From: Mixta tenebrionis
GTDB taxonomy: Bacteria; Pseudomonadota; Gammaproteobacteria; Enterobacterales; Enterobacteriaceae
DNA length: 53,198 nucleotides
NCBI RefSeq assembly: GCF_006517625.1
Contig: NZ_VHQI01000009.1
Coordinates: forward strand, 1 to 53,198
Direction: 5' to 3'
Shown: positions 37,063-47,064 of the stretch, piece after piece
How positions within the stretch are numbered: the first letter of the stretch is position 1
How the letters are laid out: each line of letters begins with the position of its first letter
The notes under the pieces: generated by a model
Told to the model about the DNA's origin: nothing
What the model saw: only the letters and a program-made list of their open reading frames with translations
Database searches by the model: none
Translations under genes and position numbers: made by a program

Positions 37063-39720
37063 TCAAAGCGCTTCGCTGCGACTGTAGCGCTCTCCGTCCG
37101 GGCTGACGCTGCGAACCATGACGCTGCTGCCCTCAGCAACCGCAGGCTTCACCCGCTCGTCATAGCGTAGCCAGCCTTTGCCGCCATCCAGCGAGTATTC
37201 GATCGCCAGCCCCGGCAGCGCAAGGTTCGCCTCCAGCGTGCCGTTGCGAATTTGCGCGCCCGGTACCGGCAGGCGGTAAGCAATGCCGGCTTTATCCAGC
37301 TTCGCCAGCTCGCGCTGCCCCAGAATATTGGCGAAGCGCTGCCAGTCGCGGTTTAACGTCTGACGATCGACAAACTGCGTGACGCCGCCCTGATATTCGC
37401 GTCCCGGCTGATAATCCTGCTCCCAGGCGGCGCGATGCCAGGCGCGTTCCGCTACGGTTAACAGACGCGGGAAGATCATATATTCCATCTGATCGTCGGT
37501 GCGGACGGTTTCGCTCCACAGCTGCGCCGACAGCCCCCAGGCGCCGGGCCAGGGTTTATCAGAGCGCGCCGTAAAGGTTTTGCCGTCGCGATCGACCGAG
37601 GTTTCCGCATTTTGCGGCAGATTGTTCGGCGCGAAGCTAAACATTTTGCGTTCATCGCTGTAGCGCGTGCCCCAGTAGTAGCCGCGCTCTGAGGGGTTCA
37701 CCTCATAAGGGAAATCCATATAGACGTAGTCAGGGTTAGAGATAACCACATCGTAGCCTTTATTGGCCCAGTCGTTAGCGCTGTCAAAACCGCCCCAGTA
37801 GAGGGTATCCCAGAAGTTGACCGCTACCTTGGGCGTGGCGAAGGCGGCGGCGTTCTCCGCATGTTTCACCCCATCCTGCCAGGCCTGCATACGTTCGATG
37901 CCGTGCGCGCGCACCTTATTGCTGACCGCCAGCGCAAAATAGCTTGGCAGATGATCGAGATCTTTAACTTCGCCGGCCGCAATCATCTTCTGGCAGGCGG
38001 GCGATTTTTCCCACGGGCGGTTTTCCTGGCTGCGGTCAATCAGACCGGTGCCCGGCTGCGGCTGCTGTTTATCGCTATAGCCGGCGCCAAGACGAATATT
38101 TTTAGCCTCGTCGCCGCCAAAGTGCCAGGTAGTCAGCGGCTGTCCCGCTTCCTTATGCATCGCCTGAATTTCGCCAATCACCTTATCGACGAAGCGCTGT
38201 GAAGAGGCGAGGCAGGGATTGAGATAGCTGGTGCGATCGTAAAGCTGAACCGAGGTGGTTTCCGAGGTATCAAGCGGATCGCGCAGCCGGTACTCTTCCG
38301 CTTTTGCTGCCTCTCCCGCCTCCATCAAACGCTGATAGCGCGCCTCCATGGAGATAACGGCGGCGCGGGCGTGCGCGGGCATATCGATTTCCGGGATCAC
38401 CTCAATATGGCGCGCCTGGGCATATTTAACGATGTCGATGTAATCCGCACGGCTAAAATAGCCGCTGCCGTTGTTATCATTAAACGGGCCTGAGCCAAGC
38501 TGCGGCAGCAGGCAGCGCTGCTCGCTGAGATCGTGACAGCGCTGGCTGCCCACTTCAGTTAGCTCCGGCAGGCCCGGAATGGCGATACGCCAGGCCTCAT
38601 CGTCGCTGAGATGGAAGTGGAACTTGTTCATTTTCCAGGCGGCCATCTGATCCAGCATGCGCATTACCGCCTGCTTGCTGTGGAAATTACGCGCCACATC
38701 GAGGAAAGCGCCGCGATAGGCAAAGCGCGGCGCATCCTGCGCCTCCAGCGTGGCCACCACCGGCAGCCCTTCGGCAGGCAGCAGCGACGCAACCGACATC
38801 AATCCGTAAAATACGCCGGCGCTGTCATAGCCGGTCAGTTCGATACCCTGCGGGCGGATAGTGAGATGGTAGGCGCCGCTTACCGCGCGTTCGCCGCTAA
38901 AATCAGCCTGACGAATAGCGGTACGCAAAGGCACGCCGTCGCGGTTTTCTTTAACACCCAGCAGCGCGAAGCGCGCTTTAATCGCCTGCGCCCGATCGCC
39001 CGACAGCGTCAGCAAATCAAAGACGATGCCCCGGCTTAAATCAAGATCCTGCGGATGAACTTTCAGCGCCAGCGGCGTCGGGGTAATTTGCCCGCGCAGC
39101 GCCGCTGCCGGCAGCACGGCGCTATCGCTGTTTTTCAGAAAGCGGCTGGCGGGCTGCATCAGAATATTTTTATCATCGGCGGTGCGCTTCCAGTGGTGAT
39201 TAAAGGGCGCGACAAACTGCGTCAAATCTTCCGTATCGGTGCTGGCGATAATACGCGGCTGGGCATTTTCCGCCGTCACATACCAGCGCGGCATCACGTC
39301 GGTGATAAACAGCTGCCAGTATTCATTGATCAGCGGGATCGTAATCGATTCGCCGGCGCCGATGCCGGTAAATTTCTCTGTAGGCTCCAGACGCGTCAGA
39401 TCGCCGTTAACATGCACGATCCTGAATTGATCGCTGTCGATCTTGAGAGTGGCATGGACGTTGCTCATGTAAATCGCCCAGTTGCGGCTGGAGAGCGCCG
39501 GACCGTTATTGGTCAGGGTGATGGTTGCCCGGTTGCAGGCGGCCCAGTCAGCCCCCAGCGCGGCGCAGTCGGTGCCGTGCAGAGCGGCCTGGTTATCGGT
39601 GACCTCATAACGTACGCCAAACTGACTTACCTGATCCACCACTCGCTGCGCCTGCATGGCGTCGCTGCTGCATCCCGCCAGCGTCATCGTAATCAGCGCT
39701 GACAGCGTTAAACGTTTCAT
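37063..39720 (-). CDS. chb: Chitobiase (beta-N-acetylhexosaminidase, GH20 lipoprotein)
   Basis: 885 residues, the size of Serratia marcescens chitobiase. The signal peptide ends in a lipobox (TLAGC, Cys17), so it should be an outer-membrane or periplasmic lipoprotein. Domain order: CHB_HEX N-terminal beta domain (about 28-190); GH20b (about 210-335); GH20 barrel (about 335-760) with the catalytic pair Asp537-Glu538 in TWHFGGDEAKN; and a C-terminal Ig-like domain (about 800-885). It cleaves chitobiose and chito-oligosaccharides to GlcNAc. It lies 116 bases after chiP in the same direction, joined by a hairpin; E. coli has the small gene chiQ there instead. Confidence 0.95.
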   Translation of the reverse strand: MKRLTLSALITMTLAGCSSDAMQAQRVVDQVSQFGVRYEVTDNQAALHGTDCAALGADWAACNRATITLTNNGPALSSRNWAIYMSNVHATLKIDSDQFRIVHVNGDLTRLEPTEKFTGIGAGESITIPLINEYWQLFITDVMPRWYVTAENAQPRIIASTDTEDLTQFVAPFNHHWKRTADDKNILMQPASRFLKNSDSAVLPAAALRGQITPTPLALKVHPQDLDLSRGIVFDLLTLSGDRAQAIKARFALLGVKENRDGVPLRTAIRQADFSGERAVSGAYHLTIRPQGIELTGYDSAGVFYGLMSVASLLPAEGLPVVATLEAQDAPRFAYRGAFLDVARNFHSKQAVMRMLDQMAAWKMNKFHFHLSDDEAWRIAIPGLPELTEVGSQRCHDLSEQRCLLPQLGSGPFNDNNGSGYFSRADYIDIVKYAQARHIEVIPEIDMPAHARAAVISMEARYQRLMEAGEAAKAEEYRLRDPLDTSETTSVQLYDRTSYLNPCLASSQRFVDKVIGEIQAMHKEAGQPLTTWHFGGDEAKNIRLGAGYSDKQQPQPGTGLIDRSQENRPWEKSPACQKMIAAGEVKDLDHLPSYFALAVSNKVRAHGIERMQAWQDGVKHAENAAAFATPKVAVNFWDTLYWGGFDSANDWANKGYDVVISNPDYVYMDFPYEVNPSERGYYWGTRYSDERKMFSFAPNNLPQNAETSVDRDGKTFTARSDKPWPGAWGLSAQLWSETVRTDDQMEYMIFPRLLTVAERAWHRAAWEQDYQPGREYQGGVTQFVDRQTLNRDWQRFANILGQRELAKLDKAGIAYRLPVPGAQIRNGTLEANLALPGLAIEYSLDGGKGWLRYDERVKPAVAEGSSVMVRSVSPDGERYSRSEAL

Positions 39721-39808
39721 CTTTTCCCCTTATTCATCCTGTCGCACGGGCTTTCCATTACCGCCTGTTGCCGGTCAGCCGTTGGCGATTGCCGTTATGG
39801 CCGTTGCC

Positions 39809-39832
39809 CGCAGGCAGCCGTGGCTGCCTGCG
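39809..39832 (-). repeat. Intercistronic hairpin chiP-chb
   Basis: CGCAGGCAGCC and GGCTGCCTGCG form an 11-bp inverted repeat with almost no loop, five bases beyond the chiP stop. There is no T tract on the minus strand, so it more likely protects chiP mRNA from 3' decay, giving more porin than chitobiase, than stops transcription. Confidence 0.6.
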
Positions 39833-39836
39833 CTGT

Positions 39837-41237
39837 TTAAAAAATGGTGAAAGGCGCAATGACGATAAACTTCACGTCTTTTTCGTCCTGGAACATATTG
39901 CCGTAGCCGCCGCCGAAGCTCGGTATGTCGCTGTGGTTGTCATAGCGGGTAAAATGCAGCTTAAACAGCGTATCTTTCGCCCTGCCCTGCTGAATGGTGT
40001 AGATCAAATCAAGGTTCCAGGCGGATTCCCTGATCCGCTGGCTCTGATCCCACTGCGGATTGCTGCCCGGTTTAGCATCCCAGCCGTAGGCCCAGGAGGC
40101 GCCGACCGTCCAGCCCGCCAGATCCCACTGGCTGAGGTCATACATTACGCCGGCAAAAACCGCCTTTTCGCCATTGGCGTTCCAGTCGGAGCGGGCGTCC
40201 CACCAGATATCCAGCCTGCCGTTAGAGCTGGCGTAGGATGGCGTCATACGCTGCAGGAAAAAGCCCTGGTTGCCCTCCGCTTTAACCCAGCTGCCCTCCA
40301 GTCGCCAGTCAAAGGGCCCCCAGGTATAGCCGAAGGTCAACGCCTGCAGCCAGGCCATACCGTCATAGACGTCGTTGCTGTTGTTCGCGCCGCCGCTTTC
40401 ACGATCGCGCGCGCCGTAGAACTGGTAGCTGGTGCGTAAATCGCTGTCGCCAAGCGGCATACTCCACGAGGCTTTAGCAAAATACTGGTCCATATAATCC
40501 GCCGCCTGACCCCATGAGCCTTCCAGGATCAGCTTATTTTTGAAGTCGTAGCGAGCGCCGACCGCATGCAGCCAGGAGATGCCGGTTTTGCCATCGGCCT
40601 GGCGGAAACGATAGGTATGGCGATACCAGGGCGCTTTATAGCGGTCGCTCCACATATAAGACATCTCAAGCTTGCCCGCTTCGGCGTAATCATGGCTCAA
40701 TCCCGCCTCAACGCCGCGGTAGGTGCCCGGCAAAAAGCTCCAGTGCGGCGCCAGCAGCGTCTGCCCCTGCGGCTGGATATAACCGGCGCGCAGCCAGTAA
40801 TCATCCGCTTGTAATTTTAATGCGGCCTTATAAACGCTGGTGCCGCTGCGATCGCCGCTCCAGTCTTCATCCCAGCGCGTTTTTCCACGACTAAAACCTA
40901 TTTCATTCGGCGCCGCCGGTCCGCTGTTGCTCATTTCAACCGCGCCAAATACGGCCAGATCGAGGCCGATAATATTGCCGGCATAGCCGGAATTAAAATC
41001 AAGGCTGCTGTTTAACGTGGCGTGATGTAAGTTCTCCTGATATTTACCGTAATGTTCACTGCTTTTATCAGCTTCTTTTCTGTCACGCTGCCGTTGCCAA
41101 TAATAAACCGCGCCTTTTAACGTTGAATCTTCAATAAAGCCGGTAGCGCGGGCTGGCGGGGTAATAAAAGCAGATAGCGCGGTTATCACAGCCGCCGAAC
41201 AGCAGGCGGCCTTACGCTTCCCTGGTAAGGTGCGCAT
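39837..41237 (-). CDS. chiP: Chitoporin ChiP (OprD family)
   Basis: 466 residues. A signal peptide (cleavage after PPARA, about residue 31) is followed by an OprD-type beta barrel beginning [25 protein letters not shown] and ending with a C-terminal Phe (VIAPFTIF), the outer-membrane insertion signal. It admits chito-oligosaccharides through the outer membrane. The ribosome binding site AGAGGA lies within a stretch complementary to the sRNA ChiX, and a NagC-like operator and CRP-like site lie upstream. First gene of chiP-chb. Confidence 0.95.
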   Translation of the reverse strand: MRTLPGKRKAACCSAAVITALSAFITPPARATGFIEDSTLKGAVYYWQRQRDRKEADKSSEHYGKYQENLHHATLNSSLDFNSGYAGNIIGLDLAVFGAVEMSNSGPAAPNEIGFSRGKTRWDEDWSGDRSGTSVYKAALKLQADDYWLRAGYIQPQGQTLLAPHWSFLPGTYRGVEAGLSHDYAEAGKLEMSYMWSDRYKAPWYRHTYRFRQADGKTGISWLHAVGARYDFKNKLILEGSWGQAADYMDQYFAKASWSMPLGDSDLRTSYQFYGARDRESGGANNSNDVYDGMAWLQALTFGYTWGPFDWRLEGSWVKAEGNQGFFLQRMTPSYASSNGRLDIWWDARSDWNANGEKAVFAGVMYDLSQWDLAGWTVGASWAYGWDAKPGSNPQWDQSQRIRESAWNLDLIYTIQQGRAKDTLFKLHFTRYDNHSDIPSFGGGYGNMFQDEKDVKFIVIAPFTIF

Positions 41238-41241
41238 GGGG

Positions 41242-41256
41242 ATTCCTCTTTAACGG
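41242..41256 (-). promoter_or_regulatory. Predicted ChiX sRNA target over the chiP ribosome binding site
   Basis: The chiP mRNA reads CCGUUAAAGAGGAAU just before AUCCCCAUG. Its complement ATTCCTCTTTAACGG differs at one base from the ChiX seed as I recall it (UUCCUCUUUGACGG), and that position becomes a G-U pair. Pairing would cover the Shine-Dalgarno AGAGGA, the mode of silencing known for chiP in Salmonella and E. coli. Confidence 0.65.
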
Positions 41257-41313
41257 AAAATTTAAAATTATCGATAACAGCGTCTGAGGCGCCGCCTCGT
41301 TGCGTAAACCAGA

Positions 41314-41337
41314 ATATTTTTCGCGCCGCGAATTATC
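41314..41337. promoter_or_regulatory. NagC-like operator of chiP
   Basis: The dyad ATTTTTCGC-G-CCGCGAATTAT closely parallels the nagE operator in this window (centre TTCGCTTCGCAA): 12 of 15 central positions agree. It lies 77-100 bases before chiP. ChiP is known to be NagC-repressed in E. coli. Confidence 0.5.
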
Positions 41338-41363
41338 AATAAGCAAAGATAGCTGTTTTATTA

Positions 41364-41385
41364 AAATATGACATGGGGCACATAA
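41364..41385. promoter_or_regulatory. Candidate CRP site of chiP
   Basis: TATGA-CATGGG-GCACA (core 41367-41382) matches the CRP half-sites at 8 of 10 positions with correct spacing and AT-rich flanks. The rest of the 358-base chiP-mtr gap is AT-rich leader DNA; no further gene is visible in it. Confidence 0.45.
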
Positions 41386-41543
41386 AAACAGACGACAATT
41401 AACAAATAAATAAACTTATTTCCGTCGCATTAATAATATAAGCAGGCTATCTTTTATTATTGCTGACGCTATATATTAATAAGCCTAAATAAGCCCCTAA
41501 TTGCATTTAATTAAGTAGATTACTTATTTTTAATTGGCAGACA

Positions 41544-41590
41544 GAAAAAAATAAAATGAAGAGAACAGGACGACTGACGCCGTCCTGAGA
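41544..41590 (-). terminator. Terminator of mtr
   Basis: Minus strand CAGGACG, eight-base loop, CGTCCTG, then a pyrimidine-rich tail ending in ATTTTATTTTTTT. The stem is seven base pairs; the main T run is about 13 bases further on. Confidence 0.55.
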
Positions 41591-41595
41591 AAAAA

Positions 41596-42846
41596 TTAAC
41601 GGGCATATACCGGCAGCAAATCGGCATAGCTAAGCAGCGAAACCACAATATTTAATGTCGCAAACAGCAATACCAGAATAATCGGCAGCACGCCGCCCTT
41701 TAAACGCCATCCCGCGGCCTGCGGAAAACGTTTTCTGGCGCGATGCGCCAGCAGCGCCGGGGTAATCACCGCCCAAATCGTCGCTGCCAGACCGGCATAG
41801 CCAATCGCCAGCAGGAAGCCATTCGGCCAGATCATCGCCGCCGCCAGCGGCAGAGAAAACGTAGCCAGCGTGGTTTTTAAACGCCCCGCGGCGCTGTTAT
41901 CAATGCGCAGCAGATCCGCCAGATAATCAAACAGCCCCAGCGTGACGCCGAGAAAAGAGCTGGCGACGGCAAAGGTGGAAAAGATAGTTAACAGCGCGCT
42001 CAGCGACGCGTTCTGCAGCAGCCCGCCCAGCGCCTCTACCAGCGCATCGATGTTGCCGCCGCGCCGGGCGATGGCAATAAAATCAGCGCGCGGAATATTG
42101 CCCATGGTGCCGACAATCCATACCAGATAGATAACCAGCGCCGCCACGGTGCCCAGCAGCAGGCAGCGCGCCACCTTCCTGCCATCGTGTCGGTAGTAGC
42201 CAATCAGCCCGGAAATATTGCCGTGATAGCCGAAAGAGGCGAGGCAAAACGGAATCACCATCCAGCCGTAGCGCAGATAGTGCGTCTCGCTGCTGCCCAC
42301 ATCCAGTAACAGCGCCGGCTTAACGTGCCCCAGCAGGCCGCCGAACAGCAGGAAGAAGGTGATCACTTTCGCGCCGAGGAAGATGAGCGTCACGCGGCTG
42401 ACCACGGCGGTGCCAAGCCAGACGAACAGCGCCACCAGCAGCGTAAAGCCCAGTCCGGCCATTCTGGCGGAAACCGGCAGATTTAGCGCGGCGAAAGTAT
42501 GCTGCAAAATCGCCCCGCTGGCGGAGATATAGGCGTAGGTCAAAATACCCAACACAAAAGCGATTGAAGCGCCGTTAAGCAGGTTCCAGCGCGCGCCAAG
42601 CAGATCGCGCGTCAGGGTATCGAAACCCGCGCCGGTCGGATAATGCAGGCTCGCTTCCAGAAACATCAGGCCGGAAAGCAGCATACAGAGCCAGGTCAGC
42701 AGCAGAATCGCCGCCGACCAGCTAAACCAGGCGCCGGACATCACGACCGGCAAAGAAAACATGCCGGCACCGACAACGGTGCCGGTAATAATCAGCGTCC
42801 CCCAAAGAACCGAAGGGAGCTTACTGACGGAAACCGCTGCTTCCAT
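41596..42846 (-). CDS. mtr: Tryptophan-specific permease Mtr
   Basis: 416 residues (E. coli Mtr 414), about eleven transmembrane helices, hydroxy/aromatic amino acid permease family. Strong similarity to Mtr is visible in [64 protein letters not shown] and [18 protein letters not shown]. It imports tryptophan with protons. In E. coli mtr sits elsewhere on the chromosome, so its place between chiP and glnS is a lineage-specific arrangement. A TrpR-like operator lies upstream, supporting Mtr over the paralogues TnaB and TyrP. Confidence 0.9.
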   Translation of the reverse strand: MEAAVSVSKLPSVLWGTLIITGTVVGAGMFSLPVVMSGAWFSWSAAILLLTWLCMLLSGLMFLEASLHYPTGAGFDTLTRDLLGARWNLLNGASIAFVLGILTYAYISASGAILQHTFAALNLPVSARMAGLGFTLLVALFVWLGTAVVSRVTLIFLGAKVITFFLLFGGLLGHVKPALLLDVGSSETHYLRYGWMVIPFCLASFGYHGNISGLIGYYRHDGRKVARCLLLGTVAALVIYLVWIVGTMGNIPRADFIAIARRGGNIDALVEALGGLLQNASLSALLTIFSTFAVASSFLGVTLGLFDYLADLLRIDNSAAGRLKTTLATFSLPLAAAMIWPNGFLLAIGYAGLAATIWAVITPALLAHRARKRFPQAAGWRLKGGVLPIILVLLFATLNIVVSLLSYADLLPVYAR

Positions 42847-42939
42847 AAGATAACCTCAGAATGTTATTTGTTTATTTTTTATTCAGCTGGCGTTCTGTCT
42901 GGCAGAATGGCTGCTATGGAAAACATTCTACCCGATACT

Positions 42940-42957
42940 GAACTCATGAACTAGTAC
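42940..42957 (-). promoter_or_regulatory. TrpR-like operator of mtr
   Basis: Minus strand GTACTAGTT-CATGAGTTC: the left half matches the TrpR half-site at 9/9 and the right half at 5/9. A -10 TAGAAT lies just downstream (42925-42930). TrpR with tryptophan represses mtr in E. coli; I did not find a convincing TyrR box. Confidence 0.55.
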
Positions 42958-43068
42958 ATAAGTTAAAGCCGGCGCGCATCGCGTGGAGAAAAGCGGCAGA
43001 AGTGTGCAAAAAAGCGGGCAACGGCGGGCCTGCCGCCTGACCTACCGGTTTAATGCGTGGAAAAAGGC

Positions 43069-43095
43069 ATAAAAAAGGCGGCTCATTGAGCCGCC
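43069..43095 (-). terminator. Terminator of glnS
   Basis: Minus strand GGCGGCTC-AAT-GAGCCGCC followed by TTTTTT, 20 bases after the glnS stop. Confidence 0.92.
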
Positions 43096-43114
43096 CGATA
43101 ACTATCAACGCGTG

Positions 43115-44782
43115 TTATACGCCGCTTTTAGCCCAGGTATCACGCAGGCCAACGGTACGGTTAAACACCAGATGCTGCGGGCTGGAATAAACGCTGTCGG
43201 CACAGAAGTAGCCTTCACGCTCAAACTGATAGGGCGAGGTCGCTTCCGCCTGCGCCAGCCCCGGCTCCACGAAACCGTGCCTGATGACCAGCGATTCCGG
43301 GTTGATGGTCGCGAGGAAATCTTCCGCCGCCGCCGGATTCGGTACGCTGAACAGACGATCGTACAGGCGGAATTCCGCCGGCGCCGCATGCACCGCCGAT
43401 ACCCAGTGAATTACGCCCTTCACCTTGCGGCCATCCGCCGGATCTTTACTCAGCGTATCCAGATCGCAGGTACAGAAGATGCAGGTAATATTGCCCGCTT
43501 CATCCTTCGCCACCCGCTCTGCGCGAATCACGTAGGCGTTGCGCAGGCGCACTTCTTTACCCAGCACCAGACGCTTGTACTGCTTGTTGGCCTCTTCACG
43601 GAAATCGGCGCGATCGATCCAGATTTCACGGCTGAACGGCACGGTGCGCGTGCCCATTTCCGGCTTGTTGGGATGATTCGGCATGCTAATCATCTCTTCA
43701 TGTCCGGCAGGCAGGTTCTCGATCACCACTTTCAGCGGATCGAGCACCGCCATTGCGCGCGGCGCATTCTCGTTCAAATCGTCACGGATGCAGGACTCCA
43801 GCGCGGCCATTTCGACGATATTGTCCTGCTTGGTAACGCCGATCCGGCGGCAGAACTCGCGAATTGAGGCGGCAGTGTAGCCGCGACGACGCAGGCCGGA
43901 GACGGTCAGCATACGCGGATCGTCCCATCCCTCAACCACCTTCTCCGTCACCAGCAGGTTCAGCTTACGCTTGGACATAATGGCGTATTCGAGGTTAAGG
44001 CGTGAGAATTCGTACTGACGCGGATGCACCGGAATCGTAATGTTGTCCAGCACCCAATCATACAGCCGACGATTATCCTGGAACTCCAGCGTACAGAGCG
44101 AGTGGGTAATGCCTTCCAGCGCATCGGAGATGCAGTGGGTAAAGTCATACATCGGGTAGATGCACCACTTATTACCGGTCTGATGATGCTCGGCGAACTT
44201 AACGCGATAAAGCACCGGATCGCGCATCACGATAAAGTTGGAGGCCATATCGATCTTCGCACGTAGGCAGGCCGCACCCTCGGCGAACTCGCCGTTGCGC
44301 ATTTTTTCAAACAGCGCAAGGTTCTCTTCCACGCTGCGATCGCGATAAGGGCTGTTTTTACCCGGCGAGGTCAGCGTGCCGCGATATTCGCGGATCTGCT
44401 CCGGCGACAGCTCATCGACATAGGCCAGCCCTTTGTTGATCAGCTCAAGCGCATAGTTATACAGCTGATCGAAATAATTGGAGGAGTAACAGATTTCGCC
44501 ACTCCACTGGAAACCCAGCCACTGCACATCCTGCTTAATGGACTCGACATATTCGATATCCTCTTTCGCCGGATTGGTATCATCAAAACGCAGGTTGCAC
44601 TGCCCCTGATAATCCTGCGCAATGCCGAAATTCAGGCAGATCGACTTCGCGTGACCAATATGCAGGTAGCCGTTCGGCTCCGGTGGGAAACGGGTATGCA
44701 CACTGCTGTGCTTACCGCTCGCCAAATCTTCGTCAATAATCTGACGAATAAAATTAGTTGGGCGGGCTTCAGCCTCACTCAT
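43115..44782 (-). CDS. glnS: Glutaminyl-tRNA synthetase
   Basis: 555 residues from the ATG giving [20 protein letters not shown], as in E. coli; an in-frame extension of 21 codons is not supported. Class I synthetase with the HIGH signature ([15 protein letters not shown], near residue 40) and the KMSKS-like VMSKRKL (near 268). The C-terminal anticodon-binding beta barrels run from about 340. It charges the tRNA-Gln species encoded at the end of this window. Confidence 0.98.
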   Translation of the reverse strand: MSEAEARPTNFIRQIIDEDLASGKHSSVHTRFPPEPNGYLHIGHAKSICLNFGIAQDYQGQCNLRFDDTNPAKEDIEYVESIKQDVQWLGFQWSGEICYSSNYFDQLYNYALELINKGLAYVDELSPEQIREYRGTLTSPGKNSPYRDRSVEENLALFEKMRNGEFAEGAACLRAKIDMASNFIVMRDPVLYRVKFAEHHQTGNKWCIYPMYDFTHCISDALEGITHSLCTLEFQDNRRLYDWVLDNITIPVHPRQYEFSRLNLEYAIMSKRKLNLLVTEKVVEGWDDPRMLTVSGLRRRGYTAASIREFCRRIGVTKQDNIVEMAALESCIRDDLNENAPRAMAVLDPLKVVIENLPAGHEEMISMPNHPNKPEMGTRTVPFSREIWIDRADFREEANKQYKRLVLGKEVRLRNAYVIRAERVAKDEAGNITCIFCTCDLDTLSKDPADGRKVKGVIHWVSAVHAAPAEFRLYDRLFSVPNPAAAEDFLATINPESLVIRHGFVEPGLAQAEATSPYQFEREGYFCADSVYSSPQHLVFNRTVGLRDTWAKSGV

Positions 44783-44884
44783 CACTGTATCCTCAACACG
44801 AAATGTCTGGTCGTTGCGACCATGAAATAACGGATTATGATCCACAAAGCGCGCCAGAGAAACAACCGTTTGTTACTGCCAGGG

Positions 44885-44913
44885 AAGAAAAAAGGCAGGA
44901 ATCGCTTCCTGCC
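44885..44913 (-). terminator. Terminator of nagE
   Basis: Minus strand GGCAGGAA-GCGA-TTCCTGCC followed by TTTTTTCTT, 25 bases after the nagE stop. Perfect 8-bp stem. Confidence 0.92.
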
Positions 44914-44938
44914 TGTAGAGGTTTCGCACCAGGGTGCG

Positions 44939-46969
44939 TTATTTGCGGATTTCGTACAGTTTGCTTTCGCCTGCCACCACGCTGCCTGACGCCAGCGGAT
45001 GGATACCGGCGAAGTCATCGATATTGCTGACCACCACCGGACTGATCATGGAGCGGGCGTTGGCGTTGAGGAAATCGAGATCCATTTCCAGCACCGGATC
45101 GCCGGCGGCGACGGTTGCGCCCTCTTCCACCAGACGCTTAAAGCCTTTGCCTTCCAGCGCCACGGTATCCAGCCCCATATGCACCACAATCTCCACGCCG
45201 TCGGCGCTTTCCAGGCAGAACGCATGGTTGGTGTTGAAGATTTTTACTACCGTGCCGGCCAGCGGCGCTACGACCGTTTTATCAGTAGGCTTAATCGCCA
45301 CGCCTTCGCCTACGGCCTTGCTGGCGAACGCTTCATCCGGCACCTGTTCCAGCGCAACCACCTCACCGCTCACCGGCGCCAGCAGCGTCGCAAAAACCTG
45401 CGCGGCGGTAGCGGCAACGGCAGGCGCGGCTTTTTCAACCGGGGCGGCAGGAGCGCCAGCGGCAGCGGCGACCGGCCCTTTCGCCAGCACGGTTTTCATC
45501 GCGGAAGCAATAGATTCCGCCTGGGTGCCGACAATAATCTGCACGCTCTGTTTGTTCAGACGAATAACACCGGACGCGCCGAGGCGTTTTGCCAGCGCTT
45601 CATTCAGCACGGCGCTGTCTTTAACGTTCAGACGCAGGCGGGTAATACAGGCATCGATATGGGTCAGGTTGTCTGAGCCGCCTACCGCGCCAATGTAGCG
45701 GCGCGCCAGCGATTCCGTTTCCGTTTCGCCCTGGCCGCCCTGTTCAACATTCACATCGTAACCATCGCTCTCGTCGCCGGTAACCGCCAGCTCGCGGCCC
45801 GGCGTCAGCAGGTTGAATTTTTTGATGGTGAAGCGGAACACCAGATAGTAAATCACAAAGAACACAATGCCCTGCGGGATCAGCATATACCACTGATGCG
45901 CCAGCGGGTTGCGTGACTGCAGCGCCATATCCACCAGGCCGGCGCTAAAGCCGAAGCCGGAAATCCACTGCATATTGGCGGAAATGAATACGGAAATACC
46001 GGTCAGCGCCGCGTGAATCACATACAGCACCGGCGCTACGAACATAAAGGAGAATTCCAGCGGTTCGGTAATACCGGTAAAAAACGCCGCAAACGCCGCG
46101 GCCAGCATGATACCGCCAACCTTCGCACGGTTTTCAGGGCGCGCGCATTGATAGATAGCCAGCGCGGCGCCAGGCAGACCAAACATCATGATCGGGAAGA
46201 AGCCAGCCTGATACTGTCCGGTCACGCCAACGATGCCTTTTCCGTTAGCGATAGACTGCGCGCCGCCCAGGAAGTTAGGAATATCGTTGATACCGGCGAC
46301 GTCGAACCAGAACACTGAGTTCAGCGCATGATGCAGACCAACCGGAATCAGCAGGCGGTTGAAGAACGCGTACACGCCCGCGCCCGTCGAACCCATTTTC
46401 TGGATATGTTCACCGAAAGTCACCAGCGCATTAAAGATAACCGGCCAGATATACATCAGGATGAAAGAGACCAGGATCATCAGGAAGGAAACCAAAATCG
46501 GCACCAGCCGGCGTCCGCTAAAGAACGACAGCGCTTTCGGCAGCTCTACGTGACTGAAGCGGTTATACACTTCCGCAGAGAGAATACCTACCAGGATGCC
46601 GACAAACTGGTTGTCGATTTTATTGAAAGCGGCAGGCACCTGATCCACCGGCAGTTTCTGAATCATGGCCACCGCCGCTGGCGAACAGAGCGTAGTCACT
46701 ACCAGAAAACCGACGAAGCCGGAAAGCGCGGCGGCGCCATCCTTATCTTTCGACATACCGTAGGCGATGCCTACTGCGAACAGCGCGGGCATATGTTCAA
46801 TAATCGCGCCGCCCGATTTAATCAGCAGCGCCGCCAGCGCATTGCCTGCGCCCCAGCTGTCAGGATCAAGCCAGTAACCGATACCCATCAGTACCGCTGC
46901 GGCAGGCAGCGTAGCTACCGGCACCATCAGCGCCCGCCCTACCTTCTGCAAGTAACTTAGAATATTCAC
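44939..46969 (-). CDS. nagE: N-acetylglucosamine PTS permease EIICBA
   Basis: 676 residues from a GTG start with AAGGGG upstream. Domain order: EIIC membrane channel (about 1-385, multi-pass); EIIB (about 415-490) with the phosphocysteine in HIDACITRLRLNV; an Ala/Pro-rich linker; and EIIA (about 520-676) with the phosphohistidine in EIVVHMGLDTV. It imports and phosphorylates GlcNAc to GlcNAc-6-P. EIIB and EIIA closely resemble E. coli NagE (648 residues), but the EIIC part is clearly different (longer, with WLDPDSWGAGNALAALLIKSGGAIIEHMPALFAVGIAYG). Divergent from nagB with shared NagC and CRP control. Confidence 0.93.
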   Translation of the reverse strand: MNILSYLQKVGRALMVPVATLPAAAVLMGIGYWLDPDSWGAGNALAALLIKSGGAIIEHMPALFAVGIAYGMSKDKDGAAALSGFVGFLVVTTLCSPAAVAMIQKLPVDQVPAAFNKIDNQFVGILVGILSAEVYNRFSHVELPKALSFFSGRRLVPILVSFLMILVSFILMYIWPVIFNALVTFGEHIQKMGSTGAGVYAFFNRLLIPVGLHHALNSVFWFDVAGINDIPNFLGGAQSIANGKGIVGVTGQYQAGFFPIMMFGLPGAALAIYQCARPENRAKVGGIMLAAAFAAFFTGITEPLEFSFMFVAPVLYVIHAALTGISVFISANMQWISGFGFSAGLVDMALQSRNPLAHQWYMLIPQGIVFFVIYYLVFRFTIKKFNLLTPGRELAVTGDESDGYDVNVEQGGQGETETESLARRYIGAVGGSDNLTHIDACITRLRLNVKDSAVLNEALAKRLGASGVIRLNKQSVQIIVGTQAESIASAMKTVLAKGPVAAAAGAPAAPVEKAAPAVAATAAQVFATLLAPVSGEVVALEQVPDEAFASKAVGEGVAIKPTDKTVVAPLAGTVVKIFNTNHAFCLESADGVEIVVHMGLDTVALEGKGFKRLVEEGATVAAGDPVLEMDLDFLNANARSMISPVVVSNIDDFAGIHPLASGSVVAGESKLYEIRK

Positions 46970-47064
46970 TATTTTCCCCTTGTAAGCATAAAAAGGCCCC
47001 TGAAGCTGTTACTCTTGTTATCACATTCCTCAGATAACCTGCCGAAAATCTACCTCTGGCATGC

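Noticed and set aside
37063-41237. chiP-chb as a recent horizontal island
   Set aside because: Base composition and codon use look like the neighbours, there are no mobility genes or flanking repeats, and the arrangement fits old vertical differences among Enterobacterales.
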